A DNA stretch of 64,000 nt from Ulvibacterium sp965228935 (GTDB lineage Bacteria; Bacteroidota; Bacteroidia; Flavobacteriales; Flavobacteriaceae), in the NCBI RefSeq assembly GCF_965228935.1, contig NZ_OZ245846.1, positions 4,464,001 to 4,528,000 on the forward strand, written 5' to 3'. The notes below the pieces were generated by a model. That model saw nothing but the letters and a program-made list of their open reading frames with translations. It had not been told where the DNA came from and did no database searches. The position numbers and the translations under genes were made by a program. Numbering within the stretch: position 1 is the first letter of the stretch; each line of letters begins with the position of its first letter. Positions 34,211 through 42,365 of this stretch are shown here, piece after piece.

Positions 34211-35446
34211 TTATAATGCTTCCTGAGCTATCGGAAACTGAAAATCCTTTGAGAGCCTGTCCATGTAATACAATTCGTGGTCAGGGAGTAATTGTGGGTG
34301 GATAAGATGGATCAAGTCCGCCAAAACCCTATCCGGCCGAACAATAGCCGAACCGTACCAATCATAAGCATTGTCCTTGGGCTTGCTTCTTTTAAAATTA
34401 TGGTACAGGTTCCCCAATCTCCAAGAGATAAAAGAATTCATCAAACCGACCTTGGGCAAAGTTTCGGAATGCACATCGCCTATTATCCAATGCTCTACAT
34501 TCTTCGCTTTGGAAAGCAACTCTTCAAAGGCCATGGGTTCGCCGGCATTTTTTAATGGGGCCTCAGGTTGGAAAAAGATATTGTCCAATCCGGCATCCAG
34601 CATAAATTGACTTTCCGTACTGTTGCGGTGAACGAGCCATTTGTCTTTTCCGGTATAATATCCCCATATGGCAGTAGGTTTATGTTTCAAAGAGGTAACC
34701 TTATTTTTGAGATTTTCCACGTTCTGTTCTATCTCATTGAAAATCGCATTCGCCTTTTCTTCCGCATTAAAGAAAAGTGCGTAGTACTTGAGCCATTCCG
34801 CTTGGGCCAAATAGCTCTTTTCCGACCAACTGAATACGGGGCCCGTGGGGATATCCAATTGTCTGCATTTATCCAAGGACTCGGCAAAATCAAGGTTGGA
34901 TAGGTTCATCAAAAAAAGGTCGGGTTTACTTGCAAGTAGATTTTCGAACATAGGGGGTTGGTGCCAACTGTAACCCACTTGAATCAAATCGCCCTCAATA
35001 GCCGATTTCCGTATGCTATCATTATAAGAGATAAGTCCTCCAATGGCTACCATTTTATCGGTCAAACCCAACTCTCCCAAAAAGTTCTCGGCATTTTCTA
35101 TGTTGACGGCCACACGCTCGGCAGGAATACGGATAACCTCGGCCCTTTCCAATTCACCCGTTAGTTTAGGAATCGGGGTTCCCTTCTGAACCAAGACCAT
35201 GATATCTTTCTTAGATTCCGATGCGTTTCCCGACCAGGAAGAAAGCTTACTTTGAGTCCGTACCACTTTATAATTGCCATGATACTCAACAGAGAAGCCT
35301 GTGGCATATTTTGGACTAATCTTATACTGGAATAGGTCTACTTTATTGGACGCAACGGAATAAGCATCATTTTGTTCTCCCTTTGCCTTATTCCGACAAG
35401 CTAAAAGAAAAACACTTAATACTGTGATGCCAACAATTTTGTACAT
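34211..35446 (-). CDS. FecB-like metal-chelate binding lipoprotein (copy 1)
   Basis: 411 residues with lipobox LLAC (Cys near residue 17). Characteristic segments are VLVQKGTPIPKL, VIRIPAERVAVNIENAEN, IGGLISYNDSIRKS, VGYSWHQPPMFENLLASK and AYDWYGSAIVRPDRVL. It is 1 nt downstream of the DUF3526 permease gene and 2 nt upstream of copy 2. Its similarity to copy 2 over the whole length points to recent duplication compared with copy 3. A single importer served by three binding proteins would allow use of several chelates. Confidence 0.88.
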   Translation of the reverse strand: MYKIVGITVLSVFLLACRNKAKGEQNDAYSVASNKVDLFQYKISPKYATGFSVEYHGNYKVVRTQSKLSSWSGNASESKKDIMVLVQKGTPIPKLTGELERAEVIRIPAERVAVNIENAENFLGELGLTDKMVAIGGLISYNDSIRKSAIEGDLIQVGYSWHQPPMFENLLASKPDLFLMNLSNLDFAESLDKCRQLDIPTGPVFSWSEKSYLAQAEWLKYYALFFNAEEKANAIFNEIEQNVENLKNKVTSLKHKPTAIWGYYTGKDKWLVHRNSTESQFMLDAGLDNIFFQPEAPLKNAGEPMAFEELLSKAKNVEHWIIGDVHSETLPKVGLMNSFISWRLGNLYHNFKRSKPKDNAYDWYGSAIVRPDRVLADLIHLIHPQLLPDHELYYMDRLSKDFQFPIAQEAL

Positions 35447-35447
35447 C

Positions 35448-36884
35448 TCAAGAAGTCATTAAGATGTTGCGTTTTTTTTGTTCCCTATAGATAAAAATCC
35501 CAATCAGATATACAACTGCCGAAAGTACAAGTATCATAACCAAACCAAATAAAGTAGAAGCCTCTTTTTTTTGGTACACGAACTTTGGCAAATTAGGGTA
35601 ATCCTTTTGCGAGAAATCCCGATTGTTATATAAAAAGGGTATCAAATGTCCTCGCCAGGTTTCCGCAAAGGCAACAACCTGTTTCCTAAAATCTTCATAG
35701 TCCTTGGTGGAAGTACCCGCCAGTTGGTTCAAGGATTCCTGGACAATAATCGCAGGGGAAATCCACTTGAAACGGCCTACCCAGTCCTGTTGTTTCTGCA
35801 ATTGTTCTTCATACGCATCAACCACGGGGGACAATTCCTCCTTTACCAACTTTTGGGAAGCCATGTAGCGATGGTAAAATCCACGGGATTGGGATGTATC
35901 GTTCAAGGCATACTCCGGATGATCCCGCAAGTAATTGTCCAATATCTCGTCCTGTTTTTTGGCGACCTCCGCTTTAAGATTACGCATTTCATTGATCATT
36001 AAAGTGCGCGAAGGCATAGGATAGAAGGTGTTTCCCAATTGGTTCAGTACCGAGGGAACAAAAAGCACAAACACCACCCACAGTCCTAGCAGGGCAACTG
36101 CATTTTTGGCCGAGCTGCCCGCTTGAAGATTGACCAAAAATGCCAAGGCGAACCAAAAAAGCATGTAAATCAACACCAAGGCCAAAAAACCCAAAAAAGA
36201 AGTTGCATGTGCTACAATATCAATACCAATGAACAAAAATGCCAAAACCAGTGTAATTGTGACCAATACTGCCATCCAAAAAAAACGTAGCCCCAGTTTT
36301 TGCATCACCCATTTTTGAATGGTTATGGGCTGGGCGGCCAAGAGCCGGATAGAGCCGCTTTCCTTTTCGGCAGAAAGTACATTATAGGAAAAGGCAATAA
36401 TGAGCAGAGGCAACAGGTATACAATGATAAAGGCTAGATCAAAACTGCCAAACAACAACTGAACTGGACTGGTCATTTCCGTGAAGTTCAGGGTAAAGTC
36501 ATCCCCAGTGACCGTTGGTTTAACGTAATGGGTAAAAAGGTCGGCCTGTCCGGTCGACACAAAAGCCATAGGTTGAGGATCCATGGCCGCCACCCTGGGA
36601 TAATAGTTTCCCAAGGCCATAGGACTTGAGGGAACGGTCCAATAGGGCACGCTTACCTCAAGGCCATGCTCCACCGAGTCGAGAAGTATGAGCATCATAG
36701 CATCATTTTCCCGCATTTCCTTTTGGGCCGCGGCAATATCGCTTCGGCGTTTCTCTACTTTTTGCCTGCCATTGAATGCCGAAAATCCAAAGAGCAATAA
36801 CAACATTACGCTGAGCAGTTGGATCCAACGGCTGCGTAAGAGTAGTTTCAATTCATATTTAAAATTGTACGTTAACATGGTCAA
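35448..36884 (-). CDS. ABC-2 type permease, DUF3526-like (module 2, subunit B)
   Basis: 478 residues with the same layout as the gene at 18752-20095: one N-terminal membrane segment (WIQLLSVMLLLLFGFSAFNG), a soluble loop, a bundle (FAFIIVYLLPLLIIAFSYN-type stretch, SAEKESGSIRLLAAQ), a second loop and a final membrane helix. SEETETGTWRL in module 1 corresponds to SAEKESGSIRL here. It overlaps subunit A by 4 nt and is followed after 1 nt by the first FecB-like gene, linking an exporter-type module with an importer operon. Confidence 0.8.
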   Translation of the reverse strand: MTMLTYNFKYELKLLLRSRWIQLLSVMLLLLFGFSAFNGRQKVEKRRSDIAAAQKEMRENDAMMLILLDSVEHGLEVSVPYWTVPSSPMALGNYYPRVAAMDPQPMAFVSTGQADLFTHYVKPTVTGDDFTLNFTEMTSPVQLLFGSFDLAFIIVYLLPLLIIAFSYNVLSAEKESGSIRLLAAQPITIQKWVMQKLGLRFFWMAVLVTITLVLAFLFIGIDIVAHATSFLGFLALVLIYMLFWFALAFLVNLQAGSSAKNAVALLGLWVVFVLFVPSVLNQLGNTFYPMPSRTLMINEMRNLKAEVAKKQDEILDNYLRDHPEYALNDTSQSRGFYHRYMASQKLVKEELSPVVDAYEEQLQKQQDWVGRFKWISPAIIVQESLNQLAGTSTKDYEDFRKQVVAFAETWRGHLIPFLYNNRDFSQKDYPNLPKFVYQKKEASTLFGLVMILVLSAVVYLIGIFIYREQKKRNILMTS

Positions 36885-38287
36885 ATGGTTTTGGTAGTGA
36901 ACAATAACAGACTAAAGGAGCCCAATAGCCAAAAACCCAAAATGCCAAGGTTGGATACATTGTAAGAGAGAATGGAACCCAATTCTGGCGGGTCATAATC
37001 AAAGGCGGGCAGATCTTTCCAGAAATCGGCATCCGCCCTGTAGCCCCAATTGCCATACTCTGAATTCTCGGCAAAATTGTCGTTCAGAAATTTCTGGGTG
37101 GCAATTCGGTATTCCTCCGCGGCATCGGCAAAATCCCAATGCGTTGCATAATCGGTCTGGGCAACGGCCATGCTTAGAAAACGTGTTGGCAAATAGGGTG
37201 AAATGGCCGCCAATCCCCTGTATATCCTGGATTGCTGTACAAACTGCTCCTTAAGGTAATTGTAATGCTTAAAATAAACCTCTGCCTCATGTTCCTCGCC
37301 TTTCTGCATCCGATATCCATCAAAGTTAAAGGGAAGTTGATGGAGGCTGTCCACACCGTATTCCGCAAGTACCGCTTCTTGCAATCGTTTGGCCTCCTTA
37401 CTCCAAGGATTGTGGCCATCCAGTCCCTCTTTTTTATCCTTCAACACATTGGAGGCAAATTCTTGACGTGTAGGATAAGGATGTTTGGCTTCCGCTATAT
37501 TACTGGCTGCCTTGGGTGCCGCCAAACAGGCTATAATCCATACACCCAGTGAAATTACCAAGGAAACACCTGATTTTTTTGTCTTTGCAGAAATCAACAG
37601 GACTATATTGATGAAAATGATGTAATAGCCCATATATACCACAAACATTACCAATAGAGCACTCCAATTGAATATACCAAAATCCTTGAGACCACTTAAC
37701 AACACACCCGCTACTAGAAATAAAATAGTCGTAATCAGAAGAATGGGAATGAATAGGGCCGTCCATTTTCCCAATATCCATTTCCAGGTGGAAATTCCCT
37801 GACTTTTCAATAAGGTTAGAGTGCCCATTTCCCGCTCTTTGGTAAAACTGTTATATCCCAAAAGAATTATAAGTAGGGGAATAATAAATAGCAAAATAAA
37901 ATCCGGTGTCAAATCCCCAAAACGGGCCAGACCAGTTTGATCGGCAGCTGCACTGAACTGAGCCTCATTACGTTTATGAGCTTCCAAGAAAATGGATGTT
38001 CCCGCATATTTATCCACCCCTTGATCTACCAGGGATAAGGGATATTTGGGCTTAAAGGCATAGGTACCATAGTGGGCCGCGGAATGGGGGTTCTTTTCAC
38101 CTTGGTTGTCCCAAATCGTCCGCTCGGCCGTTTTGGCAGTCTCATATTGCCTATTCACATTTTCATATTGCCGGGCGCTTATCCACACGGCTACTCCCAG
38201 CAATAGAACCACAATGAAAAAGGCCAAACGGACGCGTCCATCACGAAACAATTCCTTGGTTTCCTTCAAAAATGTCCTGGAAATCAT
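36881..38287 (-). CDS. ABC-2 type permease, DUF3526-like (module 2, subunit A)
   Basis: 468 residues. The first membrane segment (LAFFIVVLLLGVAVWISA) precedes a periplasmic loop with AHYGTYAFKPKYPLSL and IFLEAHKRNEAQF, matching module 1 subunit A. Next is the membrane bundle (FIIPLLIILLGYNSFTKERE, MGTLTLLKSQGISTWKWILG). It overlaps both the ATPase gene (by 4 nt) and subunit B (by 4 nt), so ATPase, A and B form one translationally coupled module. What the module transports is unknown; association with metal genes in both copies suggests chelates or maturation of the envelope components. Confidence 0.8.
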   Translation of the reverse strand: MISRTFLKETKELFRDGRVRLAFFIVVLLLGVAVWISARQYENVNRQYETAKTAERTIWDNQGEKNPHSAAHYGTYAFKPKYPLSLVDQGVDKYAGTSIFLEAHKRNEAQFSAAADQTGLARFGDLTPDFILLFIIPLLIILLGYNSFTKEREMGTLTLLKSQGISTWKWILGKWTALFIPILLITTILFLVAGVLLSGLKDFGIFNWSALLVMFVVYMGYYIIFINIVLLISAKTKKSGVSLVISLGVWIIACLAAPKAASNIAEAKHPYPTRQEFASNVLKDKKEGLDGHNPWSKEAKRLQEAVLAEYGVDSLHQLPFNFDGYRMQKGEEHEAEVYFKHYNYLKEQFVQQSRIYRGLAAISPYLPTRFLSMAVAQTDYATHWDFADAAEEYRIATQKFLNDNFAENSEYGNWGYRADADFWKDLPAFDYDPPELGSILSYNVSNLGILGFWLLGSFSLLLFTTKTI

Positions 38288-39000
38288 ATGGCAAGCTCTT
38301 TATATCCCATGGTATTCAGATAGGAATCCTCCAATTCCGAAAGGGAAATATCATCAGCCATAAACTGCTGCTTTAACTGGCCATCCTTCATAATGCCGAT
38401 ATGGGTCGCTACTTCCTTGGCCCTAAATAAATCGTGTGTAGCCATTAAGGTAGCCACCCCTTTAACACGTAACTTTTGAAGCAACAGCCCAAATTCGTTA
38501 CTGGCCTTGGGATCCAAGCCGGATGTGGGTTCGTCCAATAGGAGCACTCTGGCATCCTTGGCCAGGGCAATGGCGATACCTACCTTTTGGCGCATCCCTT
38601 TTGAAAAAGTTGAAATACGGTTGTCAAAGGCTTCCGGTTGTAATCCGGCTTCCTTTAGAAATCCCCTTAAATCTGAATCGGACAGTTTTTTTCCGGCGAT
38701 TCCTGAAAAATAATCCAAATTCTCCACAGCTGTGAGACTAGGGTAAAGCATCAGGTTTTCCGGGATATAGGCTAAAAATCGCTTAGTAGCCCTTAGGTTT
38801 TCCCGGACGTTCAATTGATTGATGAATGCACTACCCGATGTAGGCTCTATAAAGCCTAAAAGTAGATTAATAGTGGTTGTTTTTCCCGCACCATTGGCAC
38901 CGAGAAGGCAATAAATGTCGCCCTCCTTTACAGTAAGGTTCAAATGGTCGAGAGCAGTCTGGTCACCATATTTTTTTGTGAGATTGTTCGTAATGATCAT
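38284..39000 (-). CDS. ABC transporter ATP-binding protein (module 2)
   Basis: 238 residues with Walker A GANGAGKTTT, signature FSKGMRQK, Walker B VLLLDEPTSGLDP and ATHD switch. It is a paralogue of the ATPase at 24035-24730 (for example LLGANGAGKTTTINLLLGF against LLGQNGAGKTTTINLFLGL). It overlaps subunit A by 4 nt and follows the COG0523 GTPase gene by 10 nt, so both belong to the same operon running down to 29501. Confidence 0.88.
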   Translation of the reverse strand: MIITNNLTKKYGDQTALDHLNLTVKEGDIYCLLGANGAGKTTTINLLLGFIEPTSGSAFINQLNVRENLRATKRFLAYIPENLMLYPSLTAVENLDYFSGIAGKKLSDSDLRGFLKEAGLQPEAFDNRISTFSKGMRQKVGIAIALAKDARVLLLDEPTSGLDPKASNEFGLLLQKLRVKGVATLMATHDLFRAKEVATHIGIMKDGQLKQQFMADDISLSELEDSYLNTMGYKELAI

Positions 39001-39010
39001 ATCCTTTGAT

Positions 39011-40228
39011 TTATGGGTTTGTATGTTGATAGTGTACTATGGGCCAGTCATCCGTAGTGGGGAAATTCCCCCTTTTCCAATCGATCACTTCCCTATCACT
39101 AAGCAAGCATTCCTCAAGTTGTTTGGTTATTGAGGGGACATCAAGATGTTGCCCGATAAAGACAAGTTCTATCTTCCGGTCTCCAAAGGGAGTGGCCCAT
39201 TCGGACTCGATCAATTTTTGGTTGTTAACGAAAGAAGCATAGTTGATGCGTTCCGAAAAGGGCATGGAAGCCCACCAGACCCCGGCAGGGTCTACTTTGG
39301 TCGAACCGCCCGCGGTACTCCATACCAACGCTTGATCCGGCCGTGAGGACAACCAGAACAAACCCTTGCTGCGGATGATGTTGGGAGGGAAATGATTGTT
39401 CACATAGTCCAAGAACCGTTTAGGATGGAAAGGCTTCTTATTGCGAAACACGAACGAGCCGATACCATATTCCTCGGTTTCCGGTACATGTTCGTTCTGA
39501 AGCTCTTGGATCCAACCGGCCGAGGTCTCGGCCTCTTCGAAATCGAACAGGCCCGTGTTCAATACTTCCTGTAGGGGTATTTTGGAATTTTTGGAAGGCA
39601 GAATGCGTGCCCTGGGGTTTAGCTTGTGTAAAATATCATAGAGGTTGCGCAGTTCTTCCTCAGTAATCAAATCAACCTTGTTCAATAAAATTACATTAGC
39701 GAACTCCACTTGATCCGTCAAGAGGTTTACAATGGTACGGTCATCGCCCTCAATATCCGTTAAATTACGGGAGGCGAGGTAATCCGGGCTTGAAAAATCC
39801 TTTAGGAAATTAAAGGCATCCACCACCGTGACCATGGTGTCTATATAACTGAATCGACTCAGGTCAATACTGCCATCCTCGTTGGTAAAACTAAAGGTTT
39901 GTGCTACGGGAATGGGTTCGGAGATACCGGTACTTTCTATCAGTAAATAGTCAAACCTGTTCTCCTTGGCCAATTTTTCAACCTCTACCATCAGGTCTTC
40001 CCGAAGTGTGCAGCAGATACAGCCGTTCGACATTTCGACAAGCCTTTCCTCGGTACGGGAAAGGGTGTTTTCGTTCTGTACGAGTTGGGCATCGATATTT
40101 ACCTCGCTCATATCATTGACGATGACGGCCACTTTAAGGCCCTCTTTATTATGTAGGATGTGGTTGAGCAGCGTGGTCTTACCCGCGCCCAAAAAACCGC
40201 TCAATACGGTTACGGGCAATTTTTCCAT
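39011..40228 (-). CDS. COG0523-family GTP-dependent metallochaperone
   Basis: 405 residues from the ATG at 40228 (MEKLPVTVLSGFLGAGKTTL). The frame opens further upstream at 40270 but that part lies in the operator. Motifs are Walker A GFLGAGKTT, the metal-binding Cys triplet GCICCTLRED and ESTGISEP, with a C-terminal CobW_C region (VWSTAGGSTKVDP). COG0523 proteins carry zinc or cobalt to client enzymes, and are often induced in zinc starvation. It is the first gene of a nine-gene operon with an ABC module, three FecB-like lipoproteins and FecCD/FecE. That position makes it the best single clue to metal limitation as the inducing condition. Confidence 0.88.
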   Translation of the reverse strand: MEKLPVTVLSGFLGAGKTTLLNHILHNKEGLKVAVIVNDMSEVNIDAQLVQNENTLSRTEERLVEMSNGCICCTLREDLMVEVEKLAKENRFDYLLIESTGISEPIPVAQTFSFTNEDGSIDLSRFSYIDTMVTVVDAFNFLKDFSSPDYLASRNLTDIEGDDRTIVNLLTDQVEFANVILLNKVDLITEEELRNLYDILHKLNPRARILPSKNSKIPLQEVLNTGLFDFEEAETSAGWIQELQNEHVPETEEYGIGSFVFRNKKPFHPKRFLDYVNNHFPPNIIRSKGLFWLSSRPDQALVWSTAGGSTKVDPAGVWWASMPFSERINYASFVNNQKLIESEWATPFGDRKIELVFIGQHLDVPSITKQLEECLLSDREVIDWKRGNFPTTDDWPIVHYQHTNP

Positions 40229-40269
40229 TGTTGGGGTTTTTAAAATGAAATGATAGGATACCATAACCA

Positions 40270-40297
40270 CTTTGCAACAAACATTTGGATTGCAAAG
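40270..40297. promoter_or_regulatory. Inverted repeat CTTTGCAA-N12-TTGCAAAG, candidate metal-repressor operator
   Basis: Two perfect 8-bp arms (40270-40277 and 40290-40297) lie 42 nt upstream of the GTPase ATG. The left arm TTTGCAAC and right arm ATTGCAAA share the TGCAA core with the palindrome at 14584-14600. The spacing here is larger by about one helical turn. It would place the nine-gene importer operon under the same class of repressor as the His-loop ABC operon. No clean TAnnTTTG promoter was found in the overlap. Confidence 0.5.
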
Positions 40298-40299
40298 CG

Positions 40300-40332
40300 T
40301 TGAATGTCAGCATTCAAGAAAAATATCTTGAA
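40300..40332. repeat. Two mutually exclusive small hairpins in the leader of the GTPase operon
   Basis: TTGAATG-TCAG-CATTCAA and, overlapping it, TTCAAGA-AAAATA-TCTTGAA both form 7-bp stems but share the TTCAA bases, so only one can form at a time. They lie between the stop of the CxxC protein B gene and the operator. This could be an attenuator or just AT-rich repeats; no T-run follows on either strand. Confidence 0.35.
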
Positions 40333-40346
40333 CAATAGAAATGTCT

Positions 40347-40682
40347 TTAGGGCATGGGTGAGGGAGGGCCTCTAAGAAGGTAACCGGTCTTTGTTCCCGG
40401 CCCAAAAGTGTATTGCGCCAGATTTATAAGCAGTAAAGAGAACGCCACCCCTAAGAAAATGGTGGGGTAAACCCAAAAGTATAGGGCCTGGCCCAATAGT
40501 TTGGCACACAGTTCGCAGGTAATGGTGGATAGTTTGTCTATTTGGTCGCCTGGTACAGTGTGCGGCACATGGGAATGCGATGTATGCGAAGTGAGGACAT
40601 GCAGGTTATGGTATGACAACTGAAGTAAAAGTACGGTTGCCAATAGTATCCCAAACCTTTTTTTTGTCTTGACGCTTCCCAT
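40347..40682 (-). CDS. Small His-rich membrane protein with CxxC motif and RGPP tail (copy B)
   Basis: 111 residues from the ATG at 40682; a farther start at 40709 would sit inside a terminator hairpin. A hydrophobic N-terminal segment (FGILLATVLLLQLSYHNLHV) is followed by a His-rich stretch (TSHTSHSHVPH), then TCELCAKLL, a second membrane segment (YPTIFLGVAFSLLLINLA) and the end YLLRGPPSPMP. It shares the CELC/His/RGPP pattern with the proteins at 24783-25109 and 41548-41850. His and Cys ligands facing the periplasm suggest metal binding. It lies upstream of the COG0523 operon and has the same strand. Confidence 0.65.
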   Translation of the reverse strand: MGSVKTKKRFGILLATVLLLQLSYHNLHVLTSHTSHSHVPHTVPGDQIDKLSTITCELCAKLLGQALYFWVYPTIFLGVAFSLLLINLAQYTFGPGTKTGYLLRGPPSPMP

Positions 40683-40684
40683 TG

Positions 40685-40720
40685 GAAAAAGGGAGTGGAG
40701 CCAATCCACTCCCCTATTTT
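40685..40720 (-). terminator. Hairpin terminator after the lipoprotein gene at 40749-41342
   Basis: Read on the minus strand: GGGAGTGGA-TTGGC-TCCACTCCC followed by TTTTT. Nine paired bases, a 5-nt loop and a T-run form a good intrinsic terminator about 30 nt past the lipoprotein stop. The next gene starts at 40682, only about 10 nt beyond it, so read-through or regulated termination may govern that gene. Confidence 0.65.
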
Positions 40721-40748
40721 AATTAGGTTTAGATGGAAAAAACCGTCC

Positions 40749-41342
40749 TTATTCGATGGTCAGACTGAACGTCTGAGTGATGTCGGTTTCTCCCCCGGCA
40801 TCGGCTAAAGTACCATCATTGGGTTTTTTAGGCTCGTGACGTAAGGTAACCGCCAAGGTTCCCGAACTTGCATCCGTAGTGGTAAGGGTAAATACAATAC
40901 CTACCGGATTTGTGGTCGTAAAGTTTTCCCCGGTTTCTTCGGACACATAATCCGATTCATCGTCCCCGTATTCGGTTGAGGCATTCAATGCGCCACCCAC
41001 AACAAAAAAGAATTGATGCTCGGCAGCCTCTCCCTCAATTTCTTCATTGACGTTTTCCGCCGGTGTTTCCGTCTCGTTCAATAAAACGATCCCTCCGTCA
41101 TAAACGGTGTTTTCCGCAAGACTTCCCGATACGTCAATATCCGGGGCATCCGGGCCGTCACCATCCAAATCCCGAGAAACCAATGTAACGGTAGTACCAC
41201 CGCCTTGTGGAACCAGGGTAACTGTCATAGTCGTGATGGTTTCCTCTTCATTTACTGGTTCCGGAGCATCATCGTCATCCGAGCAAGAGGTTAATAAAAA
41301 GCCTGTTATGGCCAAAGTCGATAAGAATTTGATAGTTTTCAT
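40749..41342 (-). CDS. Acidic lipoprotein of the metal-acquisition cluster
   Basis: 197 residues. The lipoprotein signal ends LLTSC (Cys near residue 20), followed by an Asp-rich linker (SDDDDAPEP). The mature part is beta-rich and strongly acidic, with DLDGDGPDAPDIDVSG resembling a calcium-type loop, an EGEAAEHQFFFV segment and LRHEPKKPND near the end. Outer-membrane anchoring is expected. It is between two CxxC proteins and upstream of the COG0523 operon, so it may bind metal or a chelate at the surface. No named family was recognised with confidence. Confidence 0.7.
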   Translation of the reverse strand: MKTIKFLSTLAITGFLLTSCSDDDDAPEPVNEEETITTMTVTLVPQGGGTTVTLVSRDLDGDGPDAPDIDVSGSLAENTVYDGGIVLLNETETPAENVNEEIEGEAAEHQFFFVVGGALNASTEYGDDESDYVSEETGENFTTTNPVGIVFTLTTTDASSGTLAVTLRHEPKKPNDGTLADAGGETDITQTFSLTIE

Positions 41343-41547
41343 AGGAATAATTTATAAGGATATTAGAGTTTATCGTTTTAGTAAAATCCTGGGTTTTTCA
41401 ATACTATTACTTCATCTGTTGGAGGCCAATCCTCAAAACTTGATTTGAATACAAATGGTAGTATTATCACAAACCTTTAAGGGAATACCATGAAATCAAC
41501 ACGGTACTTTCATCTTTCCGGATATGGAAAGGTAAAACAAGAGTCGA

Positions 41548-41850
41548 CTAAATAAATGAAGGGGGTGGTCTGGAGCAATGATGGGACTCCAATTGGATCT
41601 TTGGGATTTGAACACTCGTAAAGAATAATCCCGGTCCATAATCCCCAAAAGAATTGGGTTCATTAAATTCCCCGAAGGAAAACGTTGCGGTTTCGGTCTG
41701 CTGATTGTCGATGGCCAAAATACAAAGTTCGCATTGGCCCACTTCGTTATCTTCAGCGTTATGATGCTCATAAACGTGGAAAGCGGATATCTTGGCAAAC
41801 AACATGCCAACAAGAAAAAAGATACCTAAGTGCTTTAACGAACCTTTCAC
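41548..41850 (-). CDS. Small membrane protein with CxxC motif and RPPP tail (copy C)
   Basis: About 100 residues from a GTG at 41850; a TTG eight codons earlier is possible. A signal-like hydrophobic stretch (LKHLGIFFLVGMLFAKISAF) leads to HVYEHHNAED, then GQCELCILAI, a polar part, and a tail with HHCSRPPPSFI. It has the same motif order as the proteins at 24783-25109 (HCDIC, LRGPP) and 40347-40682 (TCELC, LRGPP). Three divergent relatives within 17 kb of metal-transport genes support a role in periplasmic metal binding or sensing. It is the first gene of the minus-strand metal cluster in this window. Confidence 0.65.
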   Translation of the reverse strand: MKGSLKHLGIFFLVGMLFAKISAFHVYEHHNAEDNEVGQCELCILAIDNQQTETATFSFGEFNEPNSFGDYGPGLFFTSVQIPKIQLESHHCSRPPPSFI

Positions 41851-41874
41851 AATCCACAAATCTAAAACAATCAA

Positions 41875-42365
41875 TTTAAGTTATCATGTTAAAAAAATCA
41901 TAATGTACGGGCGGCCATGTTAATTATCCGCGGAATTACACTTTTAAAAACCAATACGTCGATTCCTAATCAGTTATTGAATCTGAGAATAAATCATTCC
42001 TAAAATTCATCCGTATTCTGGCTTGGTAGTCAATTCTTTTTGGATTTAAGAAAAAATTCCCTTCTTCTTGGTGCACTATGCGGCTTTACTATTTTAGTGA
42101 ACCATATAGTATTCGTTACCCACAGAATCCTGAATTTGCCATAGGTTAGAAATATCAAGTCCCATAGAGAGAATACTCTACCTTCCCATTCTAATCATAT
42201 CGGTCCATTGGTATTGTCCAATGCTTTTATGCCCTTTTCCGCGCAATCTCTTTAGCAGCAGCAAGTTTTAATGTACCTCAACTAAAGAAAGTATGGTATG
42301 TACTATATCCGTTCTTTGTACCAGTGGTAAATCCCCTGGGGAAGGTACCAAGCGAATTGAAGGAT
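41875..42365. other. 491-nt gene-poor stretch
   Basis: AT-rich DNA between the glycosyltransferase and CxxC protein C. Frames on both strands are short (the longest resembling protein is the 23-codon one at 42094-42165). No convincing promoter for the metal cluster, terminator, RNA gene or mobile element was recognised. An old gene may have decayed here. Confidence 0.45.

Noticed and set aside
31637..35446. Cobalamin BtuF-type binding proteins
   Set aside because: FecB and BtuF share a fold; nothing such as a cobalamin riboswitch or cob genes is in the window, and COG0523 favours metal.
42094..42165. 23-codon minus-strand frame (MGLDISNLWQIQ...)
   Set aside because: Protein-like but tiny, with stops in every adjoining frame and no signal for expression. 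Could be a remnant of a lost gene.
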